The position numbers and the translations under genes are program-made. 64,000 nt of DNA from Sphagnum compactum (lineage: Eukaryota; Bryophyta; Sphagnopsida; Sphagnales): positions 17,917,579 to 17,981,578 of the forward strand of contig OZ234500.1 of the NCBI GenBank assembly GCA_965153455.1, written 5' to 3'. Positions 24,926 through 37,540 of this stretch are shown piece by piece (the stretch's first letter is position 1; every line of letters begins with the position of its first letter). The notes under the pieces are model-generated. The model ran no database searches. It was not told the DNA's origin and saw only the letters and a program-made list of their open reading frames with translations.

Positions 24926-25072
24926 ATGGCGATGGCGAAGAGGGCTTTCTCCTCATCGCTCTTCCCCCGCTTCCGGCAAAGCGTACGCGAGAGATTCGAG
25001 CGCGTTGTTCCTTCATGTTTCGCGTGGGCCCGGTGGCCACCCACTGTGCTTCTTCTCCTCGTCAACTCTTGA
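24926..25072 (+). CDS. Orphan 48-codon ORF with presequence-like start
   Basis: A GC-rich island (24,880-25,100) encodes MAMAKRAFSSSLFPRFRQSV and more, ending at TGA. The N-terminus is rich in Arg, Ser and Ala and free of acids for its first 20 residues, like mitochondrial or plastid transit peptides. No following exon of a known protein was found before the receptor kinase begins at 25,343. It could be a captured first exon, a small gene, or chance. Confidence 0.25.
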   Translation: MAMAKRAFSSSLFPRFRQSVRERFERVVPSCFAWARWPPTVLLLLVNS

Positions 25073-25342
25073 GGAAGTGGGCTACGGCATCCTACTGCAT
25101 AGCTGATTCCTATGGGAGGACGTCGGTTTGTGCATATTCGCGGCCACCGACACTAAAACTCTAACGTTTCTTTTAGGACTAAGGATCCCCAAGAAGGTGC
25201 GCTGATCTATGCATCTTTGCATATAATCATTGCTCACTCCCTCTGCCTCTAACTACAACATACTATCTGCGACAAAATTGCCGGTCATCGCCTCCCCATC
25301 TGTACTCTTCAGTCGTTGCACAGATCTTATTAGACTGTCCTG

Positions 25343-28300
25343 ATGAGGATCTTCAATCTGCTACTTGCTTCGCTACTCTTGCTCTCAAGCAGTGAACTCT
25401 TCAGCGAGTGCACGATTTATAAACTCTACCGCGAATCGGAGTGTAAAATTCTGTACCATTTTTTTCTGATTTTTTTCTGGTAAAGTTAAAGTGTATATTC
25501 AATTGTTTCAGAGCTCGTCTGACTGTATGATCGTTGCGAATTCAATTTGGTCAAAATGCTCGACTGGTAGAGTTGTGAGATAATTGTGAGCACAGCTAGC
25601 TGAAAAAAACATAATGGAAAGCTGCTGCGATCACAGCAGCCTGACGAAAAGATGTCCTTTTATTGTATTCAACTACGTACAGTCCTTCATTTTAAGATTT
25701 TACAACTTAGTACCTGCAGAATAACATTACTTGGTTCTTGAAGAAAAGAAAGCACTGACGACATGAGTTCATGAGTGCCGGACACGGTTGACAGTCATTG
25801 GAAAACTCCACAAGGAAATTGCAATCTGAGCATGCATGTTAAATTGTGATTGTGAAATCCTGGATTTGAACAGTGAACGCGCTGCAAGACATTTTCGGAG
25901 CTTGGAACACGAGCACGCCTGACATCAACGTGAATCTGGCGGGGTGGTCATCTTCCCAACCCTATCCTTGCTTCATTGGTCAATTCTGGAAAGGGGTGTT
26001 GTGCTCTGAATGTTACCAAAATCCCAACGATCCTTCGAGCAACATTACTGTTGTTGTCATTTCCTTGTAAGATTCCTTTCCCACCATCCTTTCCGAAGAC
26101 CAACTTGCTTAGAAACTCGAAGTGATTGCAGGAGGTTGAGTGCTGAAGTTTATTTTCTTTTACTTTCTGATGATATACCCCATGGGTACCTGTTGAATAG
26201 TATGAGAAAAATATGAAAAAATTGATGGGCGTTTCTGAAAATGTGCAAAGTAAGCATTCTGTTTTTCATAAAGACCTGCTCCAACTTTTTTAGTGTAATC
26301 AGAGGGCACCTTACCCAGAGTATTTTTTTTCCTCTGCTGTTTGTGAGGCATTCCATTTTTTTGAAACACCCTGCTTTTGTCTGTTTTTTCCTGTAATACT
26401 CGCACTGCGTCTCATAAGGAAAAAAGAGAGATAAAAATCAAAGCAAGTCTTTACACTTTGTAAAGCCCTCAGCCATGGGCTTTACTACAAAAAAATGCCC
26501 CTTCAAAATGAAACACAAAAAATGGGGAAAAGCTTGCAACTGGAAATGTGACCTCCAAGTACACTAAAAAAGTCTGAGCAGGGCTTCATGGTTCCTTACA
26601 ATATGATGTGCGTTGTTACATGGAGGATGATGATCTCTTTAACTTCACTTGCAGGATCCAATTCCTCCGGCCAGTACATGAACTGGTTAATCATATATGC
26701 TTGATGGATGTGTTGCAGAAGTTTATCAAATGCATCTATTGTGGGGACTTTGCCACCAGCCATTGGAAATCTTACCTATCTCCTGGAACTGTGAGCTCTC
26801 CACAACTGTACCTCATTCATTTATAATTGGGTCATTTTATGTCACATTTGTAAGCTGAACACTAAACTCACCCATTGAGCTCTGTCTGGTGCTCATTTTG
26901 GGGTGTCTCTTTGCGCCCTTTATGCTACCTACATAGAACCGCAAAATTTTGCATGTTTTGACAAGTAGAAAAAATAAATAAAAATTCTGTGAAACCTGCA
27001 TGTTTTGCTGTCTCAAAGCAGTTTCAAACTCACAATCTCTCAATAAAAAAAACAAGATTTCTACCAGGAGCCTACTACTAGGCAAAGGAAAAAAAAACCC
27101 TGTTTTTTAATATTTATCCTGTAATTAACACTGGCAATAAAATCTTGCAGCAGAACAGGACAACTTCACATAGGTGCCTGTGCAGAGCATTGGACAGAGT
27201 CAAAGAGCTGATGGGGTTTTTAGCAGCTCACCACTTGTAGTTGAAGTGGCAAATTTTTCTAATTACTTTTTTAATCCTTCAATCATCCTAAATAAACGTG
27301 ATTGTTAGTTGCAGGGGTTGTACTTTCTCTAAAGCAGAAGTATTTTACTTCCTTGATATTAAGCACTGAATCTCTTCCAATTTTGTTGCACTAGAATACC
27401 TCCATTCTTTCACTACAGGACCAGGTAGTGAACTAGGCTTTCCTGAGCCTGGAATGAACCAACAGCCATCACTGCACCATAAAGGATAGATGGTTGGTTG
27501 ATAGCTCCAAACAACTTTTCCATTGGGTTCCAGCACCGCAGCACCCATTACCATGCTGAAACCCACTGGCAACTCAGTTGAGGTTCATCTACAACTGAGT
27601 CATAACAGGCTTCCCATGGATGGTGTGCTGGTGGCTGTTGGTTCACTAGATGGGCCCACTTTCCTTTCTCCAATTATAAGCAGCAAAACCATTTCATCTT
27701 CATTTGCTTTGTTGGGTCTGGGACAGGGACTATCGCATTGGATCCAACTTTTGGAAGTTTTACCTTATTAGAACCGGTTTCTTTGGTGAAAGTGTTTAGA
27801 CTGTTTAGACTGGAATGGATTGTTGTGGTGTTGAGAGTGTGGATACAGTAGGTAGATGTACAACATCTCATTTTATTCGCATGGCCAGCGTGTTCGTGAT
27901 GCCTTGATATAATGTGTGCTACTTACAATGATGGCAAGCCAATTACCATGGAAAAGTTGGACTTCAGTAATTTTTAAGCCACAAGTTTTGATAATTTTGT
28001 GTGCAATTTGTGCAGAACATTGACAAATAATCCAGGCCTATCTGGGACCATACCTCAAGAGCTTAGTTACATTAAAGGCTTGACTATTTTGTAAGAAAAA
28101 CTAAACTTAGTTATCATTCTTGGGAAACATGGTTTCAACTTAATATATGTATGTCATGTGAAAGTCGCTATACTAGTATGGTTTTTTTCATAAGAGGCAT
28201 ATAACATTCTACTAACACTGTAGGATATAAAACCCATCAACTAGAAAGTTATTGATTCCAGTTGGCCCATATCACATTCAAAGTTTGAACCAACCACCTT

Positions 28301-31300
28301 CAGGGAAAGGAAATCAAAACAATCACAAGAATGTATTGTTGACCTTGATGAAACCATTCATTATTTATCTCCCATTTGATATGATATTGAATTTAGGTAA
28401 GTTGTGTTTCTATTTATATTTGTCAACTATAAGTTGTTTTTAACGTACATGGCAATTAAATGCATGTAAATTATATGTTGGCCATTCAATATGTGAGATG
28501 TGGGAATGATTGGCCTCCAGGAACCTTAGCAACAACAATTTTAGTGGAAGCATTCCGGAAGAGCTCTTTATGTATGAGGATCGCTATCTTCAACAATTGT
28601 GAGTTGTCAATCTACCTTCCTCATGCCACATAGATGACAAATTTCATAAAATGTTGCCATTACTTATATTAGTCCATTTCATGATCGTCTAAATCATTTG
28701 ATTACTTTATTATTCATGTTCAAACTTCATATGGACTTGATGCAACCTTGCACTAAATTTGCACAAAAATTTGGCACATGAGTGCTCTAAAGTCATTCAT
28801 ATTTTCTAAATATAGTTCATAGTTAATTTATAGCTAATTCAATGTTATTATGTTATCACAAGAATGGCTTGTATGATGATTAAATTGTCCTGTTCATTTT
28901 CTTCAGCGATTTAAGTGGCAACCAACTCACTGGACAAATTCCAAATTTCGGAGCAGCATACTGGTTGCATACAGTGAAATTGTCTCAAAATCTATTGTCA
29001 GGGCCAAGTCCACCATTTTACGATGAAGTTGCCGGTTTTGGTTTTGTGAACTTGACAAGATTGCTCACAATGTAATACACATTTTCAAAACCTCTAATTT
29101 GTATACATCAATGTCCTATTCTTCATGTATGCACCATTTTATTTAATGTTTTAGTTGGGAACATTCGGGAACTTGATTGTCATCAATTGTTATAACTTTT
29201 GACTCTATCCAAAGTTCCTTTGAAGATCACTTGTTGCCAATTCCGCTAAGTTGCAGTTTGGGTAAGTTTATTAAGCATATGAACATCATTATTATTAAGA
29301 AGTCAAAAGTCTTTCATAGTTTCAGCGCAATGTTTGAGTTTACATGCAAATTTTTTGTATGTATATTATAAATACTAAGTAACAATTTATATCTTGCAGT
29401 GATTTGTCAAAGAATTCATTGATAGGATCACTACCTGATTTCACTGCAATTCCAACACTCCAATATGTGTAAGTGATTTCACTCAAGTGCATTTTAAAGA
29501 CGAGAAGATACCTTAATATTGGGTTCTTAAACTAATCGAAATTTGGAGTTGATACAGATATTAATTTCACTTGCAGGCACTCAAGTGGTCATATGCAATA
29601 CATGTGCATTGTTTTGGGTGTTACTACTGACAAAACAATTGTTTTATTAAAAACTTCAAATTGTGTGTTCCAGGAATTTTAGTGGAAATGGTTTTGGAAA
29701 TCTTATATTCCATCCGTCAATTTCCAATGTTTCATCAGACCTACAAGTGTTGGACTTGTCACAAAACAAGCTCAATGGTTCTCTTCCCGACTTAAGTTCA
29801 TACTCATCAACTCTGCAACAATTGTAAGTGTATGATATTGAACATTTTAATTATCGATTTGGCGTTGTTTGGAAGTATACATTTGCACCATTGGTTTTTG
29901 AAGAATAGGTTCATTATTTGCAATTTATTCCAATAGGTATATATATGTAAGTAATCATATAATAATACTTTTATATGCACAAAAAACATCAAGCATTCAA
30001 AAATGCATTCAGGTGTAATGATAAGGCTATCAAAAGCATATATGTGCAAATTATTAAAATGAGTTCATTCTCTTAATAGAAACCAAAAAAAACTTATTTA
30101 GCTTTTATGCTAGATCATAGTATGAGTTTGACAAGTGTGTTCATTATCACAGGGATTTGAGTTTTAACTCTTTTGAGCCAACGGAAGTTCCTGCTTGGCT
30201 TTCAAACCTCACTCAACTACAAAAGTTGTGAGTACAAAAGACATGCTTTCATGCTTGACTCAAATTTTTCAAACTAAAAGTTGATCAATTTGCCCATACA
30301 ATGAGAATTCAAAAAGAAAATCATGTTTATTTATCCTTCTATGCACAATCTTGTAAACCTTGAAGATTTGATTACAAGATTACATTAGATGAGGGTAGGT
30401 GATGAATTCAATAAAAAAAAAATTCCCATCTGAACCACAAAGTTAAAAATCAGAATTAAACAAATCAAAATATTTTGAGACTCGACAATTTGATAACGAA
30501 ATCAATTTGAATTATCAAACCAGGACCATAATGGTTTCCAAGTTTATTTTCAAAGATGATGAATTCAAAATGAATGTACATAGCATACATCAGGTTTCTT
30601 TTTAAATGATATCAACATCATCCTGTATATGAAAGGATCAACCATTTTATACTATTTATGACTATATGAATACTTTGCTGTTGCAGATCTTTGAAAGAAA
30701 TTGGATTATTTGGTTCTTTTCCATATAACTTGGCAAGTCAACTTACAAACTTGGAAATTTTGTAAGAAATTTTCAAACGTCCATAAAAACGTGCATTCAT
30801 TTATTTAGTATTTTATTTATGTACACATCATTGTATACTATGCATCGGACAATACAGACATCTATTTTCATATTCTATTGTTTGTAACATAATTCCCATA
30901 TATTTATTTGTATACACAAGTTCATTTGTTCGTGATCCATAAACCATATTTGAAGCTTTAAACTTTCACATGAGTGGTCTACATTCTCCTTAAGTGTAAT
31001 TACTCAGCATGTTCATTGTATATTATTAATTCATCTAATTCAAGAGAATTTTAGCCATATTTTAATGCATGTGTGTGTAGAGAGCTTGACAACAACAATT
31101 TCAATGGGACTTTACACATTGACAATGTGGCAAACTTGAGGAGGAGGGTATCAAATGGAGATAAAATTCTTTACACTGGGAATCTACAGATTTTGAGCAT
31201 CATGTCCAATGATATAGAGAATGTTGATGATTATTCCTCTTCTGACATCACCAACATTACTACTTTTTTCATGTAAGTTTTTCATCATCCAAGTTCATGT

Positions 31301-34300
31301 CATGTATAATACCAACTTTACAGTATTTTTTGAATTCATTGTAACATGCCATCACAATTTGGTTATTTCATATTGCATCCAAAATCAATACATTCATACT
31401 ATAATTTCATAGTATATTTGAATGATCCTCACAAAGTAAATTTCATCATGTGATTTTTTGTTGTTAATTGTAGGCTACAAAATAACCCCTATTGTTCAAA
31501 TCAACAAACAAATGCACAAAGATGTTATTGCAATCAAATTTGCATAATATTTCCAAGTGAGCATCACATTCCTTCTAGTTAATACATGTGTGTTTGTTTC
31601 ATAATATGATGGAGTTCAGTTGTATATTTCATTGTTTTAGTCATTGTCAATTTTCATCTACGAATTAAAGATTTTGTTCATGATCATGACTGTTAATAAA
31701 TATGTCACAAGAGTAACATTCTAACATGAACCTAGTCTAGAATTTGAAGAAATTATTAACATGTGTTGCATCCATGAAGTCATAGCTACAATATCTACAT
31801 TTGTGCTTTGATTGACTTGAAGTTCATGACGTTGAATGGACAGATAGTGGAAAGAGATTCAATGTTTGGAGAGTGATTGCAATCACAATACCTGTAGGTG
31901 TTGTCGTAATTGGGTTGGTTGCCATCAGTTGTTGGTTATTATGGTGGAAAAAACTTTCCAAAAGTAAACAACAAACGGAGGAAGTTCTTCAAGCTTTGTT
32001 AAGTAAGTCAAATTTTAAATATAAAGTTAATTCATGTGGATTAATAATAATGATGAATATCCAACTATATATGTCATAAAACTATAGGATGTTTCATGAA
32101 GATAAAAGATGAGCATTTTGGAAATGATTATCAGTTGAAGTATGACCGAATTATGTTATAAGATTTTCTTTGCAATATTCGATTCAACTATAGTAAGCGG
32201 CGACCTATTAATCGTTTTAGGTCAAATGGAGGATTAAGTGTCTATAGTGCCCCCTTTGCAAGATTGCAGAAAGTGACTAGCTTCATAGTTGAAGCTTTAG
32301 TGATTTAGGGTGAAGACCTATTTAAGCTCATTTAATTGACAAATGAGAAATTTCTTATTTACACAAAAAGAGGATTACACACACACATATGTATATAGAA
32401 TATGTATGTACAGCTGCAACCATGCGTTGATATGTCTAAATGAACTTCACAATGTCTCCCTTGAATGAATTTCAAGCAACAATGTGTTGAATTGGGCACA
32501 CATACAACCTGAACAAATTTTCAATGCTTATATTCATAATATATTTATTATATTATTTTTAATTTGGCATTCAGTCTAAACCATATCATTGTGTAAAATT
32601 TCACAGTTTTTCGAGAGTTAGAAGTTCAGCCTACCATTTTTCCATATGACATACTCAAAGCTGCTACAAACAACTTTCAAGAAAAATTAGGTGAAGGTCG
32701 CTTTGGAGTTGTCTACAAGGTATTTCTAACCTCTCATCTTCATTTAACAAGATTATAAGAGAAATTCTTTTTTACTTATCGTGTTAAGCTAGAATTAAAT
32801 TTACTTATTTAACTTAATAGTGTGACAACATTTGGATTTGACTAATTCGTGTATAGCTCTCAAACTTTTGTTTGTTCAACAAGAAACAGACAACCGTTTA
32901 GCCTTTAATAATTCAATTTAGCCCATGAACATATATGATATCAAAATTGATCATACTTTTCAATAAATTTTTAAAATATTGTTTTGTTCTACCTTTCAGG
33001 GAAGACTACATGAGCAAGATGTGGCAGTGAAAAAAGTATTGGAAACAACTACTCACAACCTCGGGGAGTTTATTAACGAAGTTGCCCTTATTAGTGATGT
33101 GCCAGAACACAAAAACCTGGTGAAGTTTCTAGGTTGTTGTTATACAATATCAAGCGAAAGGTTTTTGGTGTATGAATACGTTGAAAACAATGATTTGCAT
33201 GAAACATTATTCAGTGAGTTTTCCATCTACCAAACATTTCATGCAATTTGAACAACAAAATTTTTAGATGATATGAATGCATGATACAATTTTGTTGATA
33301 TCTCATGTGCAATTTGTACATTTTATTTCATGGAACATTTTTTCACTTGTTAAGTCTTTTATTTGAAGAATATCCATCTACTGAAGAAATCTATTTTCCC
33401 TTTGAACATGACTTTAGAGAAATGTTAAATGTAGGAATCAATGACGTGCCAATTGTTACACATTGTATGTCATTTATTTTATAACCTTGAATGGTACTTT
33501 TCCAGATGGCAACAAAGAGCATATTTTGAATCAATGGTCTCAACGATTTGACATTATTTGTGGCGTGGCTCGTGGTTTGTGTCACCTTCATGGTCTCCAA
33601 CCCCGAATATTACATGGAGACATCAAAGCAAAAAACATTTTATTGGATGGCACTTTACAAGCAAAAATTACAGATTTTGGCACAATTTTTTCGTTTCCAA
33701 ACGAAAAAACCCACGTCACAGCAACAATTGGTGTTGGCACATGGTTAGTACATAGTTTCCAAACTATTCTAATACTCATATTTTGAACTTTCATGGAAAC
33801 AATTCAATTCTTACAATCTAGATGGTTGCATAAGTAAAGTCACACCATCATCAATATTAACACAAATGCACAAATGAAAAGTTTAATTGCCAAGTGAAAC
33901 TCACTTATATAATTCTTATTTGTTGCTAATTAAACTAAACTTACAATGTCATGTTCAACAAGTATTATTGCAAGTATTATTGACATACAAAAATCTAATC
34001 ATGTAAATGACATATAATATGATATAAGAATAAAATTGTGTATTGTGATGTGGGTGACCCAAAATGCACATAAATATCGTGTTGAGTTTGCAATATAACA
34101 TATAACATGATTTAAGGATAAATTTGTATTTTGATTTGGGGGATCCAAAATGCACATAGGTATCTATTTGTTGAGTCTGTAGTATAATTTAAATTCTTTT
34201 ATTTGCTCAATCATGATTTTGAGTATAATGCATAAGATTGACATTAATGGAATCCATTTTAATTACTTATCAAAATTTTGTATATTTAAACAAAATCCCA

Positions 34301-35272
34301 ACTAAAAAGTAATAATTATTGAAACAATTTCAAATCATATTTATTTCATGAATTTTGCAGGGGATATGTAGCACCTGAATATTTCAATCATCTTCACCTT
34401 TCAGATAAAGTGGATGTTTATAGTTTTGGGGTTGTCATACTTGAGCTTGTAACTGGAACAAAATGCCTTGACACCAACTTTTCATCAAGTGATATCAATA
34501 TTGTGAATCGGGTAGGACCTTAACTTTCACACAAATATGTGTGTGTTTTTATTTTATATACGTACATTTTCATGAATCTACACTTTAGATATATTATAAA
34601 TTTTATGACCTTCAATTTTTGTTATAAAGATAGTTGTATCTTAGGAAAGATAGGTAGATATGTTAGCCAAAATTAACATCAATTAGACTTTGTCAACATT
34701 GGTATAGATATACATTGTATTTTCTTTTAGAACTTCAAGTTCCTCATTACATGTAAAAAAGGCCACATTTGAGGCTTCGTATATGTCATGTCATTAACAA
34801 TTAGAAGATAAGTTTTATGTTTAAACATTTTGAGTAGTGAGAAAAGTAAAATTCTTCAATCTCATGAACTATTGTAATTTGATCAATTTTGATTTTGTTT
34901 GTTGTTATGCAGGTTACAGATTGGCATGACAAAAACAAATCAATCAAATATCTTGTGGATAAAAAACTTGAATTAAATGACAATGAAGCTTGTCAAGTAA
35001 GAGAAGTTGTCAAAATAGCTTTATTGTGTGTACAAACAGAACCAGAACCACGACCTTCTATGGACTTTGTTTTGGCATGTTTAGAAGGGCGTGCAAAATT
35101 CACTCTTGAGAATAGAATGCGTACAAAAGTCAATGGAAATATGAATATAGGCGCCAACCAACCATTGCTTATGGGAGAAACAAGTACTAGCGAAATCATA
35201 GAGGGGGTTGAGATGCCTCTAAGGAGCTCTGAGGGTCCTTGGCTAAACAGTTCACATTACACACAAGAGTGA
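25343..35272 (+). CDS. LRR receptor-like kinase, 18 exons, non-RD (HGD) catalytic loop
   Basis: Exons: 25343-25442, 25874-26066, 26719-26790, 28016-28090, 28521-28598, 28907-29071, 29400-29468, 29674-29823, 30153-30227, 30687-30761, 31081-31272, 31474-31556, 31844-32002, 32607-32719, 33000-33213, 33506-33743, 34361-34511, 34913-35272. They sum to 2,562 nt: 853 codons and TGA. Exon 1 is a signal peptide ([20 protein letters not shown]). LRR exons of 69-78 nt join in phase 2, as in plant LRR genes. The ectodomain ends NNPYC...CYCN, like subfamily VIII-1 (HPCA1-like). The membrane span is about 453-477. Kinase features: [10 protein letters not shown] (ends at 533), K544 in VAVKK, HGD at 641-643 in place of HRD, DFG at 661-663, APE at 688-690. 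It is probably a plasma-membrane Ser/Thr kinase sensing an apoplastic ligand. The ligand is unknown, and the exon 1 donor (GAGT/GTAAAA) is the least certain boundary. Confidence 0.88.
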
Positions 35273-36227
35273 TAACTAGTAACACTAAAAGTTAGTATGT
35301 TTGGCTTAGGAATTAGTCCAAAAGGCTATGAAATATCCCAAGTGTGCCTATGAGCTTTTGGAGAGGGATTCATCAAATAAGATTTTATATTTGAAAATAA
35401 CAGATCACTTGGGAAGGGAGGTTGTGGGTACATTGTGTTCGTACGTAAATTTAACATTTCTTGTTGGCAATTCAAATTGTTTGTGAACGTTTCATCATCA
35501 TGCATGCATTTGAGAGGAAAATATGTGAGTTTTATTGTCTTCTTGCACTGTGCACATGTATGGCTTCTTCTTTACTTAGCTGCCCTTTTACATGGTAACA
35601 TTTTAAGGGGAAAGGGGAGGAAATCTTGGGCATAAAATAAGGTGTGGCACTTGCAAAGTCCACAAATGGGTTCCAACTTGCATGTCTAAACTACATGTGA
35701 CTCCATCTATGAACATGTCGTGACCCAAAAAGAGGGGCGCATATCCTATGAGAATCTTAACAACTCTAAGGTTCCTATTCTAATTGTTTACCATGATTCC
35801 CATGTTGCACCTTATAGAACACTCTCACATTTCTTAAGGCCTCTTTCTTGTGCTAGCTGATTTCATTCTCTGACAGTCCTTATCAGAACTTGGATTCCTC
35901 ACCGGAAGTGCACTGACTATCACAAGCAACAAGATTTCATATGTTAGTTCAATGACACAACAAAAGTCTCTCATGTCTAAAGTGTCACTCTCTTACATGT
36001 TTTCTGGTACACCCCCAAAATTTGGTTTACTTCCATCACACATACATTTTACGGTGCCAAGCTTAGTACTAGAGCACTTTAAAATTTTGGGCATCCAAAA
36101 CAAAGAAACAGACAATAGTAGCTAATTTTTTGCTGACCTTGCCTACCAAGGCAAGGATATTATGTTTAGATTCATTATAGAGTCTACTAGCATAACGGAT
36201 TTTGGTCCCTAGTTAATAGGTCTTTTT
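35273..36227. other. Spacer between receptor kinase and retroelement remnant
   Basis: The first 350 bp are presumably the 3' UTR of the receptor kinase. The rest may belong to the decayed retroelement that follows, but I could not identify LTRs or coding motifs in it. Confidence 0.4.
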
Positions 36228-37540
36228 TTATATGAGGATTTTTGAAAGATGATATTTTGGCTTGTGTTGAAACTTGAGATTAGTTATAGAGTTATAATAA
36301 CTTGAAGGATTTTGGTTTCTTTTAGAGGATTTTTCAAAGACAATATTTTTGCACGGTGAAATATTTGAATTTCCATAATTCTTCTTTTGCCTTAAGATAC
36401 TTTTTAATGTAAATGGCAGGCCACAATGTGACACACCCCTTGTTACATATGTCATTACTCCCTTAACAAAAAATTTGTGTCCCACAAAATTGCAGCTTGT
36501 TCCAAAGCTTGGAAGATCAGTTGACTGCCTATGATGTCTCTCATAAGTCCTATCTCTCATTACCTGGAGTATGCAAATGAGAGCTCCTTCATCATTTAAT
36601 TCTTGTTCACTGAGATTGTATTTAAACCTCGAGAAGATATAATATGGACCTTCCCAACCGGCCTCTAAGCCCATCTTTCTACTAGGGTTGCGGATCGTGG
36701 CCCAATTGCTCCTTTTCAGACCAGTAAACATCTACTTCCCCTCTCCAAGCAACATAAGATCTCTTTTACCTTTCTTGACCTTTTTCCACATTCTCCAACA
36801 AGATCTCATGTAATGTTGCCGTCAACTTCAGTTTTCTCATCATTTGAGTAGCAATTCTTTCTTCAGACTTGTTCTCCTCCAAAGGAGCAAATGTAATGCT
36901 TTTAGCTTGTTATCAGCCTTCCATCGCATTGTGAGTGAATTGGTGTTGTATGCTGGGGAATGATGTCGTATGATGCAAACATTTCAATTTTCAACAAACT
37001 CACCCCCTCCCCCCTCCCCATTCATATCCATTGTCAGTGAGTACATGCTTAGGTAGGTCCAAACAACACACAAGATTCGCCTCCAAGAATGAAGTCATTC
37101 TTTGCAATTGGTTGTGTGGTCAGCAATAGCATGAGCCTTTACCCATTTAGAGTAGTGGTCTATGGCTACTAAAATGTAGTTGTTTTCATTACAGGTCTCA
37201 AGTAAAGGGCTCATTGTATCCAAAGCAAATTAATAAAAGAATTCAGAGATAGGTACTATGTTTTGTAGTTCCTCAGATCCTTACTTCATAAGTCAATTAT
37301 CCCGCACCAATTGACAAATTATCCTTACTTGTACCAATTCCCTCTCTAATGTTGTTTGATTCTGCCAAAAGTAATGACTTTTTGCCTCCTCCAAAGTCGC
37401 CTCTCATTAAAATGTCCAAGATTTTTGTGCATTTCCTTAATCAAATTCTTCCTCTGCTCAATTTTGCACCATATAAGGTTCTTGTAATAAAGATCATTGC
37501 CTTGCCCAAGGCAGTGCAGTGCATTCTTTAACACACACAC
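36228..37540 (-). mobile_element. Degenerate Ty3/gypsy retrotransposon pol (integrase) fragment
   Basis: Read on the minus strand, the segment shows integrase pieces in order. First is a zinc-binding-like part with EMHKNLGHFNERR (about 37,380-37,440). Then come core-like words such as ILVAIDHYSKW (about 37,150-37,190) and LTDNG-type text near 37,030. A C-terminal tail with a GWEGPY motif lies near 36,650. Several frameshifts and stops interrupt it, so it is a dead copy. LTRs were not found, so the true element ends are unknown. Confidence 0.65.

Noticed and set aside
24718-25065. 115-codon minus-strand open frame across the 29/58-bp minisatellite
   Set aside because: Half of it is repeat-encoded (SCSRTMRV repeats) and the rest is antisense to the presequence-like ORF; no family is recognisable.
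26643-26700. Extra LRR-like exon (acceptor TTGCAG, then GGATCCAATTCCTCC) in the receptor kinase
   Set aside because: Its frame hits a stop and it does not fit phase 2. The neighbouring 72-nt exon 26719-26790 joins perfectly.
27345-27771. Minus-strand frame ([20 protein letters not shown]...) in an intron of the receptor kinase
   Set aside because: Protein-like at first sight, but broken by stops on both sides and not recognised. It may be a transposon remnant, but the evidence is too weak to call.
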